64,000 bases of DNA from Phytomonas francai (Eukaryota; Euglenozoa; Kinetoplastea; Trypanosomatida; Trypanosomatidae): assembly GCA_001766655.1 (NCBI GenBank), contig MJCC01000025.1, positions 123,584 to 187,583 on the forward strand, given 5' to 3'. The notes under the pieces were generated by a model, which worked only from the letters and a program-made list of their open reading frames with translations, searched no databases and was not told the origin of the DNA. This document shows positions 1-9,515 of the stretch, piece by piece (positions within the stretch are counted from its first letter, which is position 1; each line of letters starts with the position of its first letter). Both the position numbers and the translations under genes were made by a program.

Positions 1-1095
1 GCCTGTCAATTAATTGACCGCCCAAGTGCCTCAGGCGTGACTCTGTGATCCACACCGAGGGGCTCTCGTAGTTAAAAAAGTAATGGTAGCAGTACTCAAA
101 CATTCGGAAGGAAAGCAACGACGAGTACCGTTTGCCAGACGCGCTGAACATAAGCAAGGGCTTGAAAAGATTCCGATTCCTGGTGTACCGCTCAGCATTC
201 TCGAGCTGTGAGACGTTGTAAAAAATGATATTACTGCGCAAATTTACACCTAATTCCATACTCTGCCGCACCTTCTCCAATTCAGAGGAAAGCGAGGGAT
301 ACTCAACCTTTGCCCATCGCTTAGGAAAGGTAGGGATGGCTATATAGTTTAATCTTTCTGACTCCTCTACAGACTCACACAACGAACTCAAATGGTAGCT
401 GCTAACCCACAACGGGCAGGCCTTTTGTAGAGCAAAAAAAGACCGATGATTCTCGATGTAGTTCTTGTATACATAGGGTAGAGGTCGGCCACTGATATCA
501 CGCGGCTTCCAGAATTGAGTCCGACACCTCAGACCCCTCAAAACATCCTGCAGCGTGTCCGTGGTAGCCGAGAACGGGTAATTGGTTTGCTGGATGTTGT
601 ACAAGTCCACCGTCTTGCCACTCCACCCCTGCATCCGGATTCCCTCGCCCCCCCCCGGCTTCAGCCGGAGCCCTAATCGGACGTAGGCGCCCATGGTGCC
701 CCATATCGGGTAGCGGAAGCCCCGCGCCGCCGCCGCGGGCCGCAATCCCCGCTCGAAGCACTCGGGGTAGGCCACGCCGTAGCAGTTTCGCAGCCGCTCC
801 GCGTCCTCGGGCAGGGCGTGCAGGTCGGACCCCCCACCCCCCCCCCNNNNNNNNNNNNNNNNNNNNNNNNNNNNNNNNNNNNNNNNNNNNNNNNNNNNNN
901 NNNNNNNNNNNNNNNNNNNNNNNNNNNNNNNNNNNNNNNNNNNNNNNNNNNNNNNNNNNNNNNNNNNNNNNNNNNNNNNNNNNNNNNNNNNNNNNNGGGG
1001 GGGGCCGCCGGGCCACGCCAGCCCGCGGAGGGCGCGGGGAAGAGGAGGAGGGCGGCCGTCCGGCGCAGGAGCGCGCGCGGGGTCCAGCGCTGCAT
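1..1095 (-). CDS. Unknown protein, probably mitochondrial; 3' end off the window and interrupted by an assembly gap
   Basis: I do not recognise the family. The frame left of the gap is open from about 840 to position 1 with no stop, so the C-terminus lies outside the window. The visible part is soluble and aromatic-rich, with stretches such as GFRYPIWGTMGAY, SGRPLPYVYKNY and FALQKACPLWVSSYHL. Right of the gap, an ATG at 1095 opens MQRWTPRALLRRTAALLL, an Arg/Leu/Ala-rich start typical of a mitochondrial presequence. A pyrimidine-rich stretch precedes it. The open frame also runs further upstream, but only through a pyrimidine-rich region without a better ATG. The two coding segments are in different frames as assembled; the gap is exactly 150 N, probably a nominal length, and both flanks are homopolymers. 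Joining the two parts into one gene is therefore inference. It could be a mitoribosomal or other kinetoplastid-specific organellar protein, but nothing seen proves this. Confidence 0.6.
847..996. other. Assembly gap of 150 N inside the left-most gene
   Basis: There are exactly 150 undetermined bases. The left flank ends in a C run interrupted once by A, and the right flank begins with eight G. The flanks are thus complementary to each other, which suggests a GC-rich hairpin or homopolymer that stopped sequencing. The real length and reading frame across it are unknown. Confidence 0.95.
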
Positions 1096-1151
1096 CCCCG
1101 AGGTGTGAGGAGGAGGAGGAGGAGGGAAAAGAAAAGGGGGGTGAAAAAGCG

Positions 1152-1190
1152 CTCGAGGAGGGAAGAAGAGAAGGGAGAAAAATAAGGAAG
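1152..1190 (-). promoter_or_regulatory. Candidate spliced-leader acceptor (pyrimidine tract plus AG) for the left-most gene
   Basis: On the minus strand a run of T and C at about 1156-1185 ends in TCGAG, with the AG at 1153-1152. This lies 56 nt upstream of the ATG at 1095. A second pyrimidine tract follows between this AG and the ATG, but its first AG falls inside codon 2, so the upstream AG is the better acceptor. The reading rests on the general kinetoplastid rule and is not experimental. Confidence 0.4.
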
Positions 1191-2005
1191 CTAAAAATGG
1201 CACAAACCGCGTGGTTCTTGTTTGTTGCCCGTCCCTTCTGTTTATATCTCTCCCCCTCTCTCTTTCTTTAGACGAAATGCCTGCTAATTGAGAAGCGTGT
1301 GGAATGCAGAGGAAGATAGTAAGGCGACAGGGGGAAAAGGTAAATAAATAAAAAAGAGCAATCGAGATGGTCTGATTCTGGAATATGGTTTGGATTCTGT
1401 GTTTATAAATGCGTCTTGATGTTTGTTTATTTACTAGAATTCAATTATTTGATCACGGTCATAATTTTTTACCCTAGAAAGGGAAGTATCGGTAAATCAA
1501 TACCAAAAGAATAAAATTCGGAATAGAAAGAGGAAGCTGCTACGACGACGCAACCGAGATCAACAATGAGTGTCCACAAGCACGTATATACGTGAAGGTT
1601 GATATTTAAAAGTGGATTCGGTAAGATGGAAAACAAGGTCAGATGTTAGCATACCATCGCATTATTCTAAGTATGTGTAAATAGGACTTTCATGAAACAT
1701 TGCAATCTCCCGCGGACGAAGCTGAACACCTTGAAATTTTATCAGGGGCTCGTCCCTCTGAGTGAGTGAGGTATCAATGTGCAACTTTTTCTAATTCGCC
1801 AGTTAGCTTACACAGTGATAGTCACAGTAAACCATGCAAGGACAAAGCCCTCGCAGGGAGAGTACTTGGGGTCGCGCTTACCCCCACTCCCTCCCTCCCA
1901 TTTCAGCTACCTGGGTTGTGCACTAAGCCTAAAATTCCCTGAATCAACCACATACGCACACATCCTGAGGAATGTAATTTCCTCCTCTCCTCTGTAGGTA
2001 TCATT

Positions 2006-2389
2006 ATGATGTGGATAATCTCAAGAAACATACCCATTCAAAGGAAAGAAAGTGTATTACTATCTTTTAAAACGGTAGTTTTAAAAATCTCACGCGAACG
2101 TGAGCCTCCCAAGTCTTTCCCTGAGGGAACAGCACACGAACTTAAATGTGGTGAGAACGTTTATAAGAGAAAAAGAAGAACGCCTGGTCGATTCGTTAAT
2201 ACGATTTTTATTCTAGTCGACCCAACGCAGTCGAGAATTTTTATATTGTTTATTTTTTTCCCTTTTCATGGCTTCCCTAACCCTACCATCGGGAGCAAGT
2301 GGAGCAAGGGGTCATTGCACACCCCCTGCGGTGCAGTAAGCATGAAAACAGCTGGGAGTTGGAGAAATGGATACATCAGGTATCCATAA
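2006..2389 (+). CDS. Possible plus-strand 127-aa open frame of unknown nature
   Basis: An ATG at 2006 opens 127 codons on the strand opposite to every supported gene here. The plus strand just upstream is a pyrimidine tract ending in CTGTAG at 1997, eight bases before the ATG, which is how a trans-splice acceptor would look. The product starts MMWIISRNIPIQRKES and has a hydrophobic Ile/Phe-rich stretch (IFILFIFFPF) around residues 78-88. No family is recognised. The frame contains the hairpin pair at 2065-2104. An antisense gene inside a polycistronic unit would be unusual, so this is more likely a chance frame or a noncoding transcript. Confidence 0.2.
   Translation: MMWIISRNIPIQRKESVLLSFKTVVLKISREREPPKSFPEGTAHELKCGENVYKRKRRTPGRFVNTIFILVDPTQSRIFILFIFFPFHGFPNPTIGSKWSKGSLHTPCGAVSMKTAGSWRNGYIRYP
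2065..2104. repeat. Two adjacent perfect stem-loops
   Basis: The first hairpin pairs TTTTAAAAC (2065-2073) with GTTTTAAAA (2078-2086) around a GGTA loop. The second pairs CTCACG (2089-2094) with CGTGAG (2099-2104) around CGAA. On the transcribed minus strand the second loop reads TTCG and the hairpin is followed by a T run. Both lie in the spacer between two genes. Role unknown. Confidence 0.5.
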
Positions 2390-2559
2390 TGTGATAAAGC
2401 GAGCTGTCACGGAGATGCCAGTCGGGCCTCTTTTCCAGAAGATGCGTTGAGTGTGCATTTGCCCTCAGAAACTTGGAAAACAAAAGGGATGAAGAACTCA
2501 AACTGAAAGCACTCCTGGGAAAGAGGGCCGGTTCATCGGCGACGCCGTAGCACTCGTTG

Positions 2560-3732
2560 TCACTGCTTCTTTAGCCATAGCTGGACAGGGCAATGGTCGC
2601 TTCCCATTACCTTTGGCATGGCATAGCAGTCCACGACCCGCCGTGCCAATCGCTTGGAGAGGACGAAATAGTCTAGGCGCCACCCCAACCCTCGGCTGCG
2701 GTTGTTAAACCGCATAGACCAGAAGGTGTACACCGGCGCGGCATTGGGGTATAAATACCGAAACGCATCCACCGACTTTGTCGCGTTGAGCGTGTCCCGG
2801 AAGGACCATCGCTCCTCCGGTGTAAAGCACGCGCACTGCTGCATCGTCTTCCAGTTTCCGGCAAAAAAACGATCAAAGTCACACTGCGCGACGTTGAGGT
2901 CACCTGTCCAAATAAACCCCGCGTAGGGCTCGTCGGTGTTTGCCTTTGGTGTAGCCGCAAGCGCGTTCTGGACGCAAAGCTCATCCACCTCCTTCAGGTA
3001 TCGCCTTATCTCCTTGTCAAAGTCCTCAACGCGGTAAGTCAGACGATCCAGCTTCATCCCGCTGTTGGGGATATAGGTGTTCACGACGGCGATCGTCGGC
3101 CGCGGGGGCGCCACGGCGGCCGCCGTTGAAGGCGAGGAAAGCCACGTCGTCAACACCCGGCCCTCCGTATCGCCATCCCCATCCCCTGTCAAGTTCACCT
3201 TTAAGCCGCGGCAGTGCTGTGCTCCCAGCGCGTCGCGCACCGAATCGTTCTTGACGTAGGTCCGCGTTCCCGAGTAGCCATTCTTCGCCCGGCAAGGGTG
3301 ATCGACAAAGCTGTAGCCCTCCACCACCCCCAGCGCGCCGTTTTCCGGGTCCCTGAGATTCAGCTTCGTCTCTTGCAGGCAAAAAATGTCGAACTTCTCC
3401 TTGTGAAGCAAATCTTTCAGGGCGGATTCGTTTTTGCGGAGAAGACCACGAAGCCCTGCCACGTTCCACGTGCCGAACTTGTACATCTCCTTGGGGTTAA
3501 AGGCGCGGTCCTCGTTTCGGCGCGCGAACGGGGTGACGGTCTGCCAAATCTGCTGTTCCGTCTTCTTCTCATTAAGGCACGAAAGCACCTCTTTGGATCG
3601 CACGAGGGGGCCCACCGTGCGGTTCCCAATCACCTTGGGTGTTTCCAAGCGGGGCTTCGTTGGCGCATCGGCGTCAACCGAAGGTGGCGAATCGTCGCGA
3701 CGACGCTTCTTATTTTCCATTTTTGGAGGCAT
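2560..3732 (-). CDS. APE1-type apurinic/apyrimidinic endonuclease
   Basis: Class II AP endonuclease of the exonuclease III/APE1 family, which cuts DNA 5' of abasic sites in base-excision repair and needs a divalent metal. The 390-aa product has a basic, disordered N-terminus (residues 1-85) with a KKRRR cluster that could be a nuclear signal. The EEP catalytic domain follows: GTWNVAGLRG (metal/active-site Asn near 90), DIFCLQETKL (Glu near 121), a YIPNSG segment followed by LTYR, GDLNVA, the conserved YTFW and GWRLDYF segments, and the terminal GSDHCP with the catalytic His. All key motifs are intact, so an active enzyme is expected. The start is the ATG at 3732; the frame continues five codons upstream only to a TTG. 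A second ATG lies four codons downstream. The family assignment is secure. Confidence 0.95.
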   Translation of the reverse strand: MPPKMENKKRRRDDSPPSVDADAPTKPRLETPKVIGNRTVGPLVRSKEVLSCLNEKKTEQQIWQTVTPFARRNEDRAFNPKEMYKFGTWNVAGLRGLLRKNESALKDLLHKEKFDIFCLQETKLNLRDPENGALGVVEGYSFVDHPCRAKNGYSGTRTYVKNDSVRDALGAQHCRGLKVNLTGDGDGDTEGRVLTTWLSSPSTAAAVAPPRPTIAVVNTYIPNSGMKLDRLTYRVEDFDKEIRRYLKEVDELCVQNALAATPKANTDEPYAGFIWTGDLNVAQCDFDRFFAGNWKTMQQCACFTPEERWSFRDTLNATKSVDAFRYLYPNAAPVYTFWSMRFNNRSRGLGWRLDYFVLSKRLARRVVDCYAMPKVMGSDHCPVQLWLKKQ

Positions 3733-4238
3733 TGAAACCACAGGCAAAGGAAATACGATTCGTTTTTTTATTATTATTTTCCCTTGATTCGCACTAAATA
3801 ATGGGAATAAGCAGGTAAAAAAAAAAATATGACAATGTTTAAAAGCAAATAATAAAGGAATTAAAAGAAAGGATACGGGGACTCAATGCCCTTCTCAACC
3901 TTCGCGCAGAAAGAGAATCTAGAATTATGTTATTCGAAAGGTGTTAATTTTCATACAATCCCTCCTCACCTCGCGTACCCCCCCCCCTCTTCAAGAACGA
4001 CTTTTTTAGCCTCCAGCTATGCAGCCCACTACCATCACTTAGCTTAGTTATTTGTTAAAACCAGCAGCTGCCAAAGTTAAATAATAAGTGAAAGGAAGAA
4101 TTAAAAACGTTTCGAAAATTGCCTGTGGCGATCAAAACTCAAGAATTACTATCCTGTACACCGAGACTGGTAACATAATCATATGCCGCTTCCCTACTAC
4201 TACTACTACTGCACCACCACCACGACTACGATCCTCGG

Positions 4239-4269
<31 letters not shown>

Positions 4270-4276
4270 GCGATTC
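3733..4276. other. Intergenic region with simple repeats
   Basis: This spacer lies between eIF2A and the AP endonuclease. It holds a C10 run at about 3978-3987, short TAC and CCA triplet runs near 4197-4225, and a 27-nt CT run at 4243-4269 (GA on the transcribed strand) just past the eIF2A stop codon. No further gene is seen. Confidence 0.6.
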
Positions 4277-5995
4277 TTACCGCTTCTTCTTCCTTTTCTT
4301 TTCAACCAACGTCGCGCCGACGGGGCCGACGGGGGCGGGGGTGGAGGCGCCCCCGAGGAGGTCGTCCTGCCGGCGGAGCAGCGCGGCGGCGCGGGTGGAG
4401 GTGCCGCCGGGGGGGCAGTACGCCCGCGGTTTGGCCGGCGCCGCGGCCTCGCCGGCCCCCGCCCCCGGCCCCGGCGGCGGCGAGGGCTCTCGGCGTGGAA
4501 AGCCGGCGCGCGGCCCCGCCCCCAGGCCCACCCAATGCGCGCCGTAGAGCGCCTTATAGCGCGCCGTCAGCACCCGCGCCCCGCTCCGCTTCACGAGCAC
4601 GGCCTTGTTGTCCATCCGAAGCCGGGTGAAGAGGGTCACGCAGAGGAAGTGGTGGCTGTCCGGGGCCCAGCCGTGGAAGCTGCACTTCTCGTTGACGGCG
4701 CCGGTGCGGACGGGGGCGGGGGGTGGCCGCGGCGCCCCCCCCGCGCGCGCGAGCCGCCGCGGCGCCCCCCCCTCCTCGCCCCCCCCGTTCTCGTCCGAGC
4801 CGGCGGGGTAGCTGTAGAAGACGTAGTCGCCCGCGAGGTTGCCGCTGCCGCCGAGCACGAAGCCCTCCGCGTCGGGCGCCCACAGCGCCATATTCCGCGG
4901 CGCCTCGCCGAGGCTGAGGAGCTTCACGCCGTGTTTGCTGTAGAGGGTCGCCTTATTCCGCGGCATCTTGCCGTGCACGACGAGGAGGACGTCGCTGCGG
5001 GCCGGGGCCCACTGCGCGTCGTGCACGGTCTCGCCGTCGCCGAGGAGCCGAATCGGCGTCGTGCGGCGCTCGAGGACGTCGATGAGGTAGAGGGAGACGG
5101 TGCCGTAGTAGCTTTTCCCGCTCGCATCGCGCTCGGACTGCACCAGGAGCGCGATGTGGTGCCCGCCAAAGCTCCAAAGCATCCGCGCCGTCTCGGAGCC
5201 GCCAAAGGACACCTGATAGAGCGGGCCATCGCGCAGGTTGGGAAGGCGGTAGAGGGAAAGCGTCGCCTGCTGTTTTTTGTAGAATGGCTTGAAAAGCGCC
5301 AGAATGGGCAGACCCTCCTTCGGGCACGTCGAGAACGGGATCTCCTTATCCTGCGCGAGCATGAGGTCGATCTTGCTCAGGCAGGGAAAGACACCACCAC
5401 GACTGCCGCTGGTCGGGATTGTCGGGGAGCCTCGAGGCGCCGCGGGCTCGCCCGCCTGGCGGGGTGCGTCCTCGGACGCCGCCGGCCCCCCGGCGGCGGG
5501 GCTTCCGTCCAGGACGTGCAGCCACCCCTGCATCGGCCGCACGAGAAAGGACTCCTCGGCCGTCCACGTGAGCGCCGGCCAGAGGGCCTGCATGCCGCGC
5601 ATCAGGAGCCCGCCCGTGGCGACGTCGAAGACGCTCAGGTTCCCGCCCGGGGTTCGCTTGGGGTCCATCATCGCGTACGCCACGAGGTAGGTCCCGCGGG
5701 GGGAGAAGGCCATCGCGATCACGACGTGCGGCATCGCGTGCTCGAAGAGAAGCCGCGTCGAGAAGCCGTCCGCGGAGGAGCGGACTTGGCTGCAGCGCAG
5801 GTGCGTCGTCGTGGCGTGCGCGAACATTCCGGGCTCGGCGGGGTTGAAGCAGACCTCGCACTCGCGGTAGTCGCCCGTGTAGAAGTTCGTAGAATCCCCG
5901 GTGAGCTCCGTGAGGGTCGCCGCATCCTCGTCGTACACGGCAACCACCAAGTGGTCGTCCTTGCGCAGAACCAGAGGCAGCTGAGGGTGGGGCAT
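4277..5995 (-). CDS. EIF2A: Eukaryotic translation initiation factor 2A (eIF2A)
   Basis: eIF2A is a monomeric WD-type beta-propeller factor that can bring initiator tRNA to the 40S subunit in alternative initiation; it acts in the cytosol. The 572-aa product shows the family pattern through most of its length: a PGGNLSVFDVATGG blade with WPALTW, a central KKQQATLSLYRLPN strand, SYYGTVSLY, HDAQWAPARSDVLLVVHGKMP, and the hallmark APRNMALWAPDAEGFVLGG followed by GNLAGDY near residue 383. The C-terminal ~130 residues are low-complexity Gly/Ala/Pro and end in a basic KKRKKKR tail. The start is the ATG at 5995. The frame runs upstream through a C19 tract to a TAG but has no earlier ATG. The gene is very GC-rich, which creates a long false frame on the opposite strand. 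Homopolymer miscounts near the start could hide a few N-terminal residues. Confidence 0.9.
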   Translation of the reverse strand: MPHPQLPLVLRKDDHLVVAVYDEDAATLTELTGDSTNFYTGDYRECEVCFNPAEPGMFAHATTTHLRCSQVRSSADGFSTRLLFEHAMPHVVIAMAFSPRGTYLVAYAMMDPKRTPGGNLSVFDVATGGLLMRGMQALWPALTWTAEESFLVRPMQGWLHVLDGSPAAGGPAASEDAPRQAGEPAAPRGSPTIPTSGSRGGVFPCLSKIDLMLAQDKEIPFSTCPKEGLPILALFKPFYKKQQATLSLYRLPNLRDGPLYQVSFGGSETARMLWSFGGHHIALLVQSERDASGKSYYGTVSLYLIDVLERRTTPIRLLGDGETVHDAQWAPARSDVLLVVHGKMPRNKATLYSKHGVKLLSLGEAPRNMALWAPDAEGFVLGGSGNLAGDYVFYSYPAGSDENGGGEEGGAPRRLARAGGAPRPPPAPVRTGAVNEKCSFHGWAPDSHHFLCVTLFTRLRMDNKAVLVKRSGARVLTARYKALYGAHWVGLGAGPRAGFPRREPSPPPGPGAGAGEAAAPAKPRAYCPPGGTSTRAAALLRRQDDLLGGASTPAPVGPVGATLVEKKRKKKR

Positions 5996-6893
5996 CGTCT
6001 CCACGTTTCCCAGAGAATCGTAGGAGGGGGGGGGGGGGGGGGGGAAGAAAGTGTCAAACTACCACTTTAGAGCGTGCGGTGCGTGACCGATGGAAGGAGC
6101 TTTCCTGTGGGATGGAAAGAAAGAATGATGCAGAAAAAAAAAGGAAAGGGATAAAAAGGAAGGTGGCTTTTCAGAAAACGTAATCGTGAAACTGGAACAA
6201 TTTTACACGAATCGCGTTGATGCGAGAATAAAAATATGGAGATAGCATTAAGAAAATGCAAAGGTGTTGACGATATTCTACAAATAGCACCTATAAAGGA
6301 AGGGAAAAATCTATCGTATGCATTATCAATTTACTTCCATATCCTGAAACACCAAATAAGTCATTCGTCTGTGCCCTGGGGGTTGTCCTCGGCCCAGTTT
6401 TAATTGAATTTACCTCAAAGAGGGAACAGGCAGGCTTTTGTCAGGCTGTAGAAAGAAAATATGATAAACTCACAAAATGTCTAGCTTCTAAAGGCAGTCT
6501 CTTGTACAACCAAATTACACCACCACTACAATCATTTACCACCAAGCACATCTGTATAGAAATCACACCTTAGGTAATAAAGGGTGAAGCAAAGGAAAGA
6601 AAGTTTAACGTAAAATTCTATCAGGAAGCGTATTTTGTGTTTAGTTTAGGGCGTCCCTTTCGTTTTACAGTGTGCATGCATGTATTTATTTATCTATTCA
6701 TTTGTGTCTGCATGTGTGTGGACAGATGCCGATCGCTGTAAGAATGCACCTTACCCGTTGTCGAATGAAGGGATGCCAGCGAACGCCATCAATCCCCCCC
6801 ACTCCCCACTCACACAGAAGAAAGGCTAGCCAATATTGGGGGAAAAAAAACTAGGAACCATTTCCCGCCTGAGAAAAAAAACACGGTCAACAT
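5996..6893. other. Intergenic region upstream of eIF2A
   Basis: This spacer holds a G19 run at 6026-6044 (C19 on the transcribed strand) about 30 nt before the eIF2A ATG. That run could act as the pyrimidine tract for trans-splicing. The rest, towards the LysM-protein stop codon, is AT-rich and shows no supported gene. Confidence 0.55.
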
Positions 6894-8854
6894 CTATGGC
6901 TTCATCGGTACCGGCGAAATGCTCTGCCGAGGCTCCTCCCCTTCATCATCCGGCACGAGCAACACGATCGGCAAGTTCGCCGGCAGCGGTTCATCCAGAC
7001 CATACCCTGCGAGAGAGGGGTTCCACGACAGCACCTCCCCCACCGTGATCCCGTAGCTGCGCGCAATGCGTTCGATGGTATCATAATCCGCATCCTCGGC
7101 GGGCTCCACATCCTGTTCTCGGTGTAGAGAAAGATTCTCCTTCTCCGCTTCCTTCACCACTATCTCCGTCCTCTCGCCGGACTCCAGCGAAGTCGGTGGG
7201 GATGAAGGGTGATTCTTATGCAGTGATGAGGAAAAGAACCCCTTCCCGTGGAGCCCAACACGGCCGGAGACGCCCAGCGCCGGCACCGGCTGATTGAAGG
7301 ATACATCCAACAAGGTGTTTTCGTGTTGAAACGCTCCCGTCCTTTCCCTAACCCCGCTAAGGCGGTTTCCAACCGTACCACGCCCACTACCCGTTCTACC
7401 ACCCTCATCACCACCTGCTGGGATGTCATGCCGCCGCTCATTTTCATTCGCGGCGAGGGACGCCCCCTCTCGCTCCCCCTCTTTTCCTTTCTCGCTCACC
7501 CCACCCTTTTTATTCTCGTTCCTTGTCAGGGTTCGAAGAGCCGGAGGGGGGGGGAGACGTGTGAGGAGCCGCTCTCGAGGCGGCGAGAGCTGCCGTCGGA
7601 GCTGGGCGTGGATCCGCGGCACCGGGGCGGCGGTGTAGTATCCCGTGAGAGTTCGCGGGATGCCATTAAACAGCTCCTCCTCCTCTTCCTCCCCTTCATT
7701 TTCCTCCTCTTCGCTCGTTTGAGCCTCCCCTTCTCCGTCCTCGTGGGGGCTAGGAAAGCCCCCGTCGTCGGAGGAGCTAGTCTCGCCAAAAAGATCGATG
7801 GCTTCCTGGTCAAAGGCGGCGGCTCGTCGGTCGTTCGCGGGGAACGCTTCCTTAACTTTTTCCGCTTTGTATTCTTCTTCGCCTTCGAGGGGGTAGGTTG
7901 GGGGGGATATGGAGCCGATCGCAGAGGTGGCCGTTCGGCCCTCCTCACCCTCCTCGCCCGCGGCCCTGCCGGCGTAGGAAGTGGGGGTAGATACGGCGAG
8001 GGAATCGCTGGCCTCGCGCACCCCGCGGCGCGCGTCGTTTGCGAGGCTCCGACCCTCCCTTTTCTCCTTTTCTTCTCTCTCCACCTCCTCTTCTGCCGGC
8101 GCCCCACGCCGAGGGGAGGGGGAGGGCCCGCCAGCCCCCGCGGGTTCGCGAAATTCCTTCTCGGAGGTGCCGTCGGCAGGCGCGCGGAAGAGGCCCCGGG
8201 GGGGCCTAGAAATGCTGCCCGCAAGGAGAGGAAGGGGTGCACACGGCGGCGGGGTCGGCGAGGCCCCCCCGCCCACAATTGTGGAAGGGTCTGCAAACCG
8301 CCGCTCCCCACCCTCCGCGGAATCCTCAGGGAGTCGCCATGAGATCTCAGAAGACGAGGAAGAAGGGAAAGGAGAACTTTCACTATCGCGAGTGCTCGGA
8401 AGAGGACTCGTGTGGGGCGGAATCGCCTGCGAGGGGAGCACCAAAAAGCAGTTCACCGGCAGCGCTACCGCATCCGAAAGGTCTGCGAGGTGCGGATTGT
8501 GCAAGCGGAGAAGCTCCACAGGAATTTGAAAGCGCCGCGCGATGGACGCGATTGATTCCCTCGGCGGTGATTCATTTTCTTTTTTCAGGGCCTCTCCTTC
8601 TTTCTTGTTTGAGGGAGAGAAAGGCCGAAGAGTTCCCGGGAAGTGGCGAGCGTAAAGGTGGTGGGCCAGCGCGGTGGTGTGCGCAAGGGCTGCCTGAAAG
8701 GTGGCGCGATCCGCACTTGCGAAAGGAACCGCCGAGGCGCACGGGGTGGGGAGGCCCTCCTCAGAATTATCCCCTGTGAGAGAGTTCAGCAAAGCACGCT
8801 TGAGCTGGACCAGTGTGCCCTGCAGCTGATCGATTTGCTGAACAAGACCTTCCA

Positions 8855-8855
<1 letters not shown>
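6894..8855 (-). CDS. Protein with two LysM-like domains and a long disordered linker
   Basis: The 653-aa product begins with a short heptad-like segment (residues 1-25). A LysM-like domain follows at about 97-142: SIASIARRFQIPVELLRLHN followed by LPVNCFLVLPS. Then come about 440 residues of low-complexity Ser/Glu/Arg/Pro sequence with acidic runs, and a second LysM-like domain at about 588-636: IERIARSYGITVGEVLSWN followed by LPANLPIVLLVPD. LysM modules usually bind N-acetylglucosamine polymers, but intracellular eukaryotic LysM proteins with other roles exist. There is no signal peptide or membrane segment, so an intracellular role is more likely. The ATG at 8855 sits three bases from an (AT)18 run. 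The function is not known to me; the LysM reading rests on the pattern of the two repeats. Confidence 0.75.

Positions 8856-8858
<3 letters not shown>

Positions 8859-8894
<36 letters not shown>
8859..8894. repeat. (AT)18 microsatellite
   Basis: A perfect 36-nt AT dinucleotide run starts three bases upstream of the start codon of the LysM-like gene. Any 5'UTR of that gene must contain it or begin inside it. Confidence 0.95.
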
Positions 8895-8902
<8 letters not shown>

Positions 8903-9515
8903 ATATCGGTAATGGGCTCTATTATCCGTCTTTTTTGATCTTGCTTGCACCACGCGTCCGTTGTTTGGTATACCGAATGAACACAAAATGGAAGGAAACG
9001 AAAAAAGAGAAAGCAATTGACAATCAACCATTAACACTAAAGCTTCGCAGGAGAACGGAAGAGTCTTCCCTATGATAACAAAAGGATATTACAATCCGGA
9101 ACTAGGAACAAGATCTCAGCATCTCTCAGAAAGAAATATTTTTTTGAAAAAAGAAAATTATATACAATAGCTGATCTGAGTTCAACAACAAAAAAAGCTT
9201 CTGTGACAGAGATTTTTGAAAAGGTCTTGTAGAGAAAATAAAAAATTACGATGGCGTAAGATAAAAAAATATGTAATAAAGTGAAGTCATACAATATCTG
9301 TTACAGAATACATAAAGTTATAAAAAGGCAGTCATAAGGGAAAAAAGAATCGATCCAAGAAAAAATGTTTCGTCTGTAAATAACAATGAAACGAACGAAC
9401 AGCCTATTTGACGAGAACAAATCCTTGACCAAACTAACAAAATATTTCGAGTTCAAGACAAGCAAGAAGATGTGTCGACGCTTTCCTCGTTACAAAGAAG
9501 TCGGGAAAAAATGAG
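8895..9515. other. AT-rich intergenic region
   Basis: An AT-rich spacer with many A runs. It would hold the 3'UTR of the gene at 9516-10655 and the splice acceptor of the LysM-like gene. I see no coding frame with an ATG and coding-like content. Confidence 0.5.

Larger units (their letters stand above)
1096..2559. other. Intergenic region between the AP endonuclease gene and the left-most gene
   Basis: This 1.46-kb spacer would hold the 3'UTR of the AP endonuclease and the 5' region of the left-most gene. It holds the pyrimidine-rich acceptor zone near its left end, a plus-strand open frame at 2006-2389 and two adjacent perfect hairpins at 2065-2104. I see no minus-strand coding frame in it. 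Confidence 0.6.

Noticed and set aside
4088..6070. Very long (660-codon) plus-strand open frame
   Set aside because: It lies opposite the GC-rich eIF2A gene, whose minus-strand frame matches a known family along its length; the plus frame is Arg/Ala/Pro low complexity and a composition artefact.
7248..8342. 364-codon plus-strand open frame
   Set aside because: Antisense to the low-complexity linker of the LysM-like gene; it has no domain and arises from purine/pyrimidine bias.
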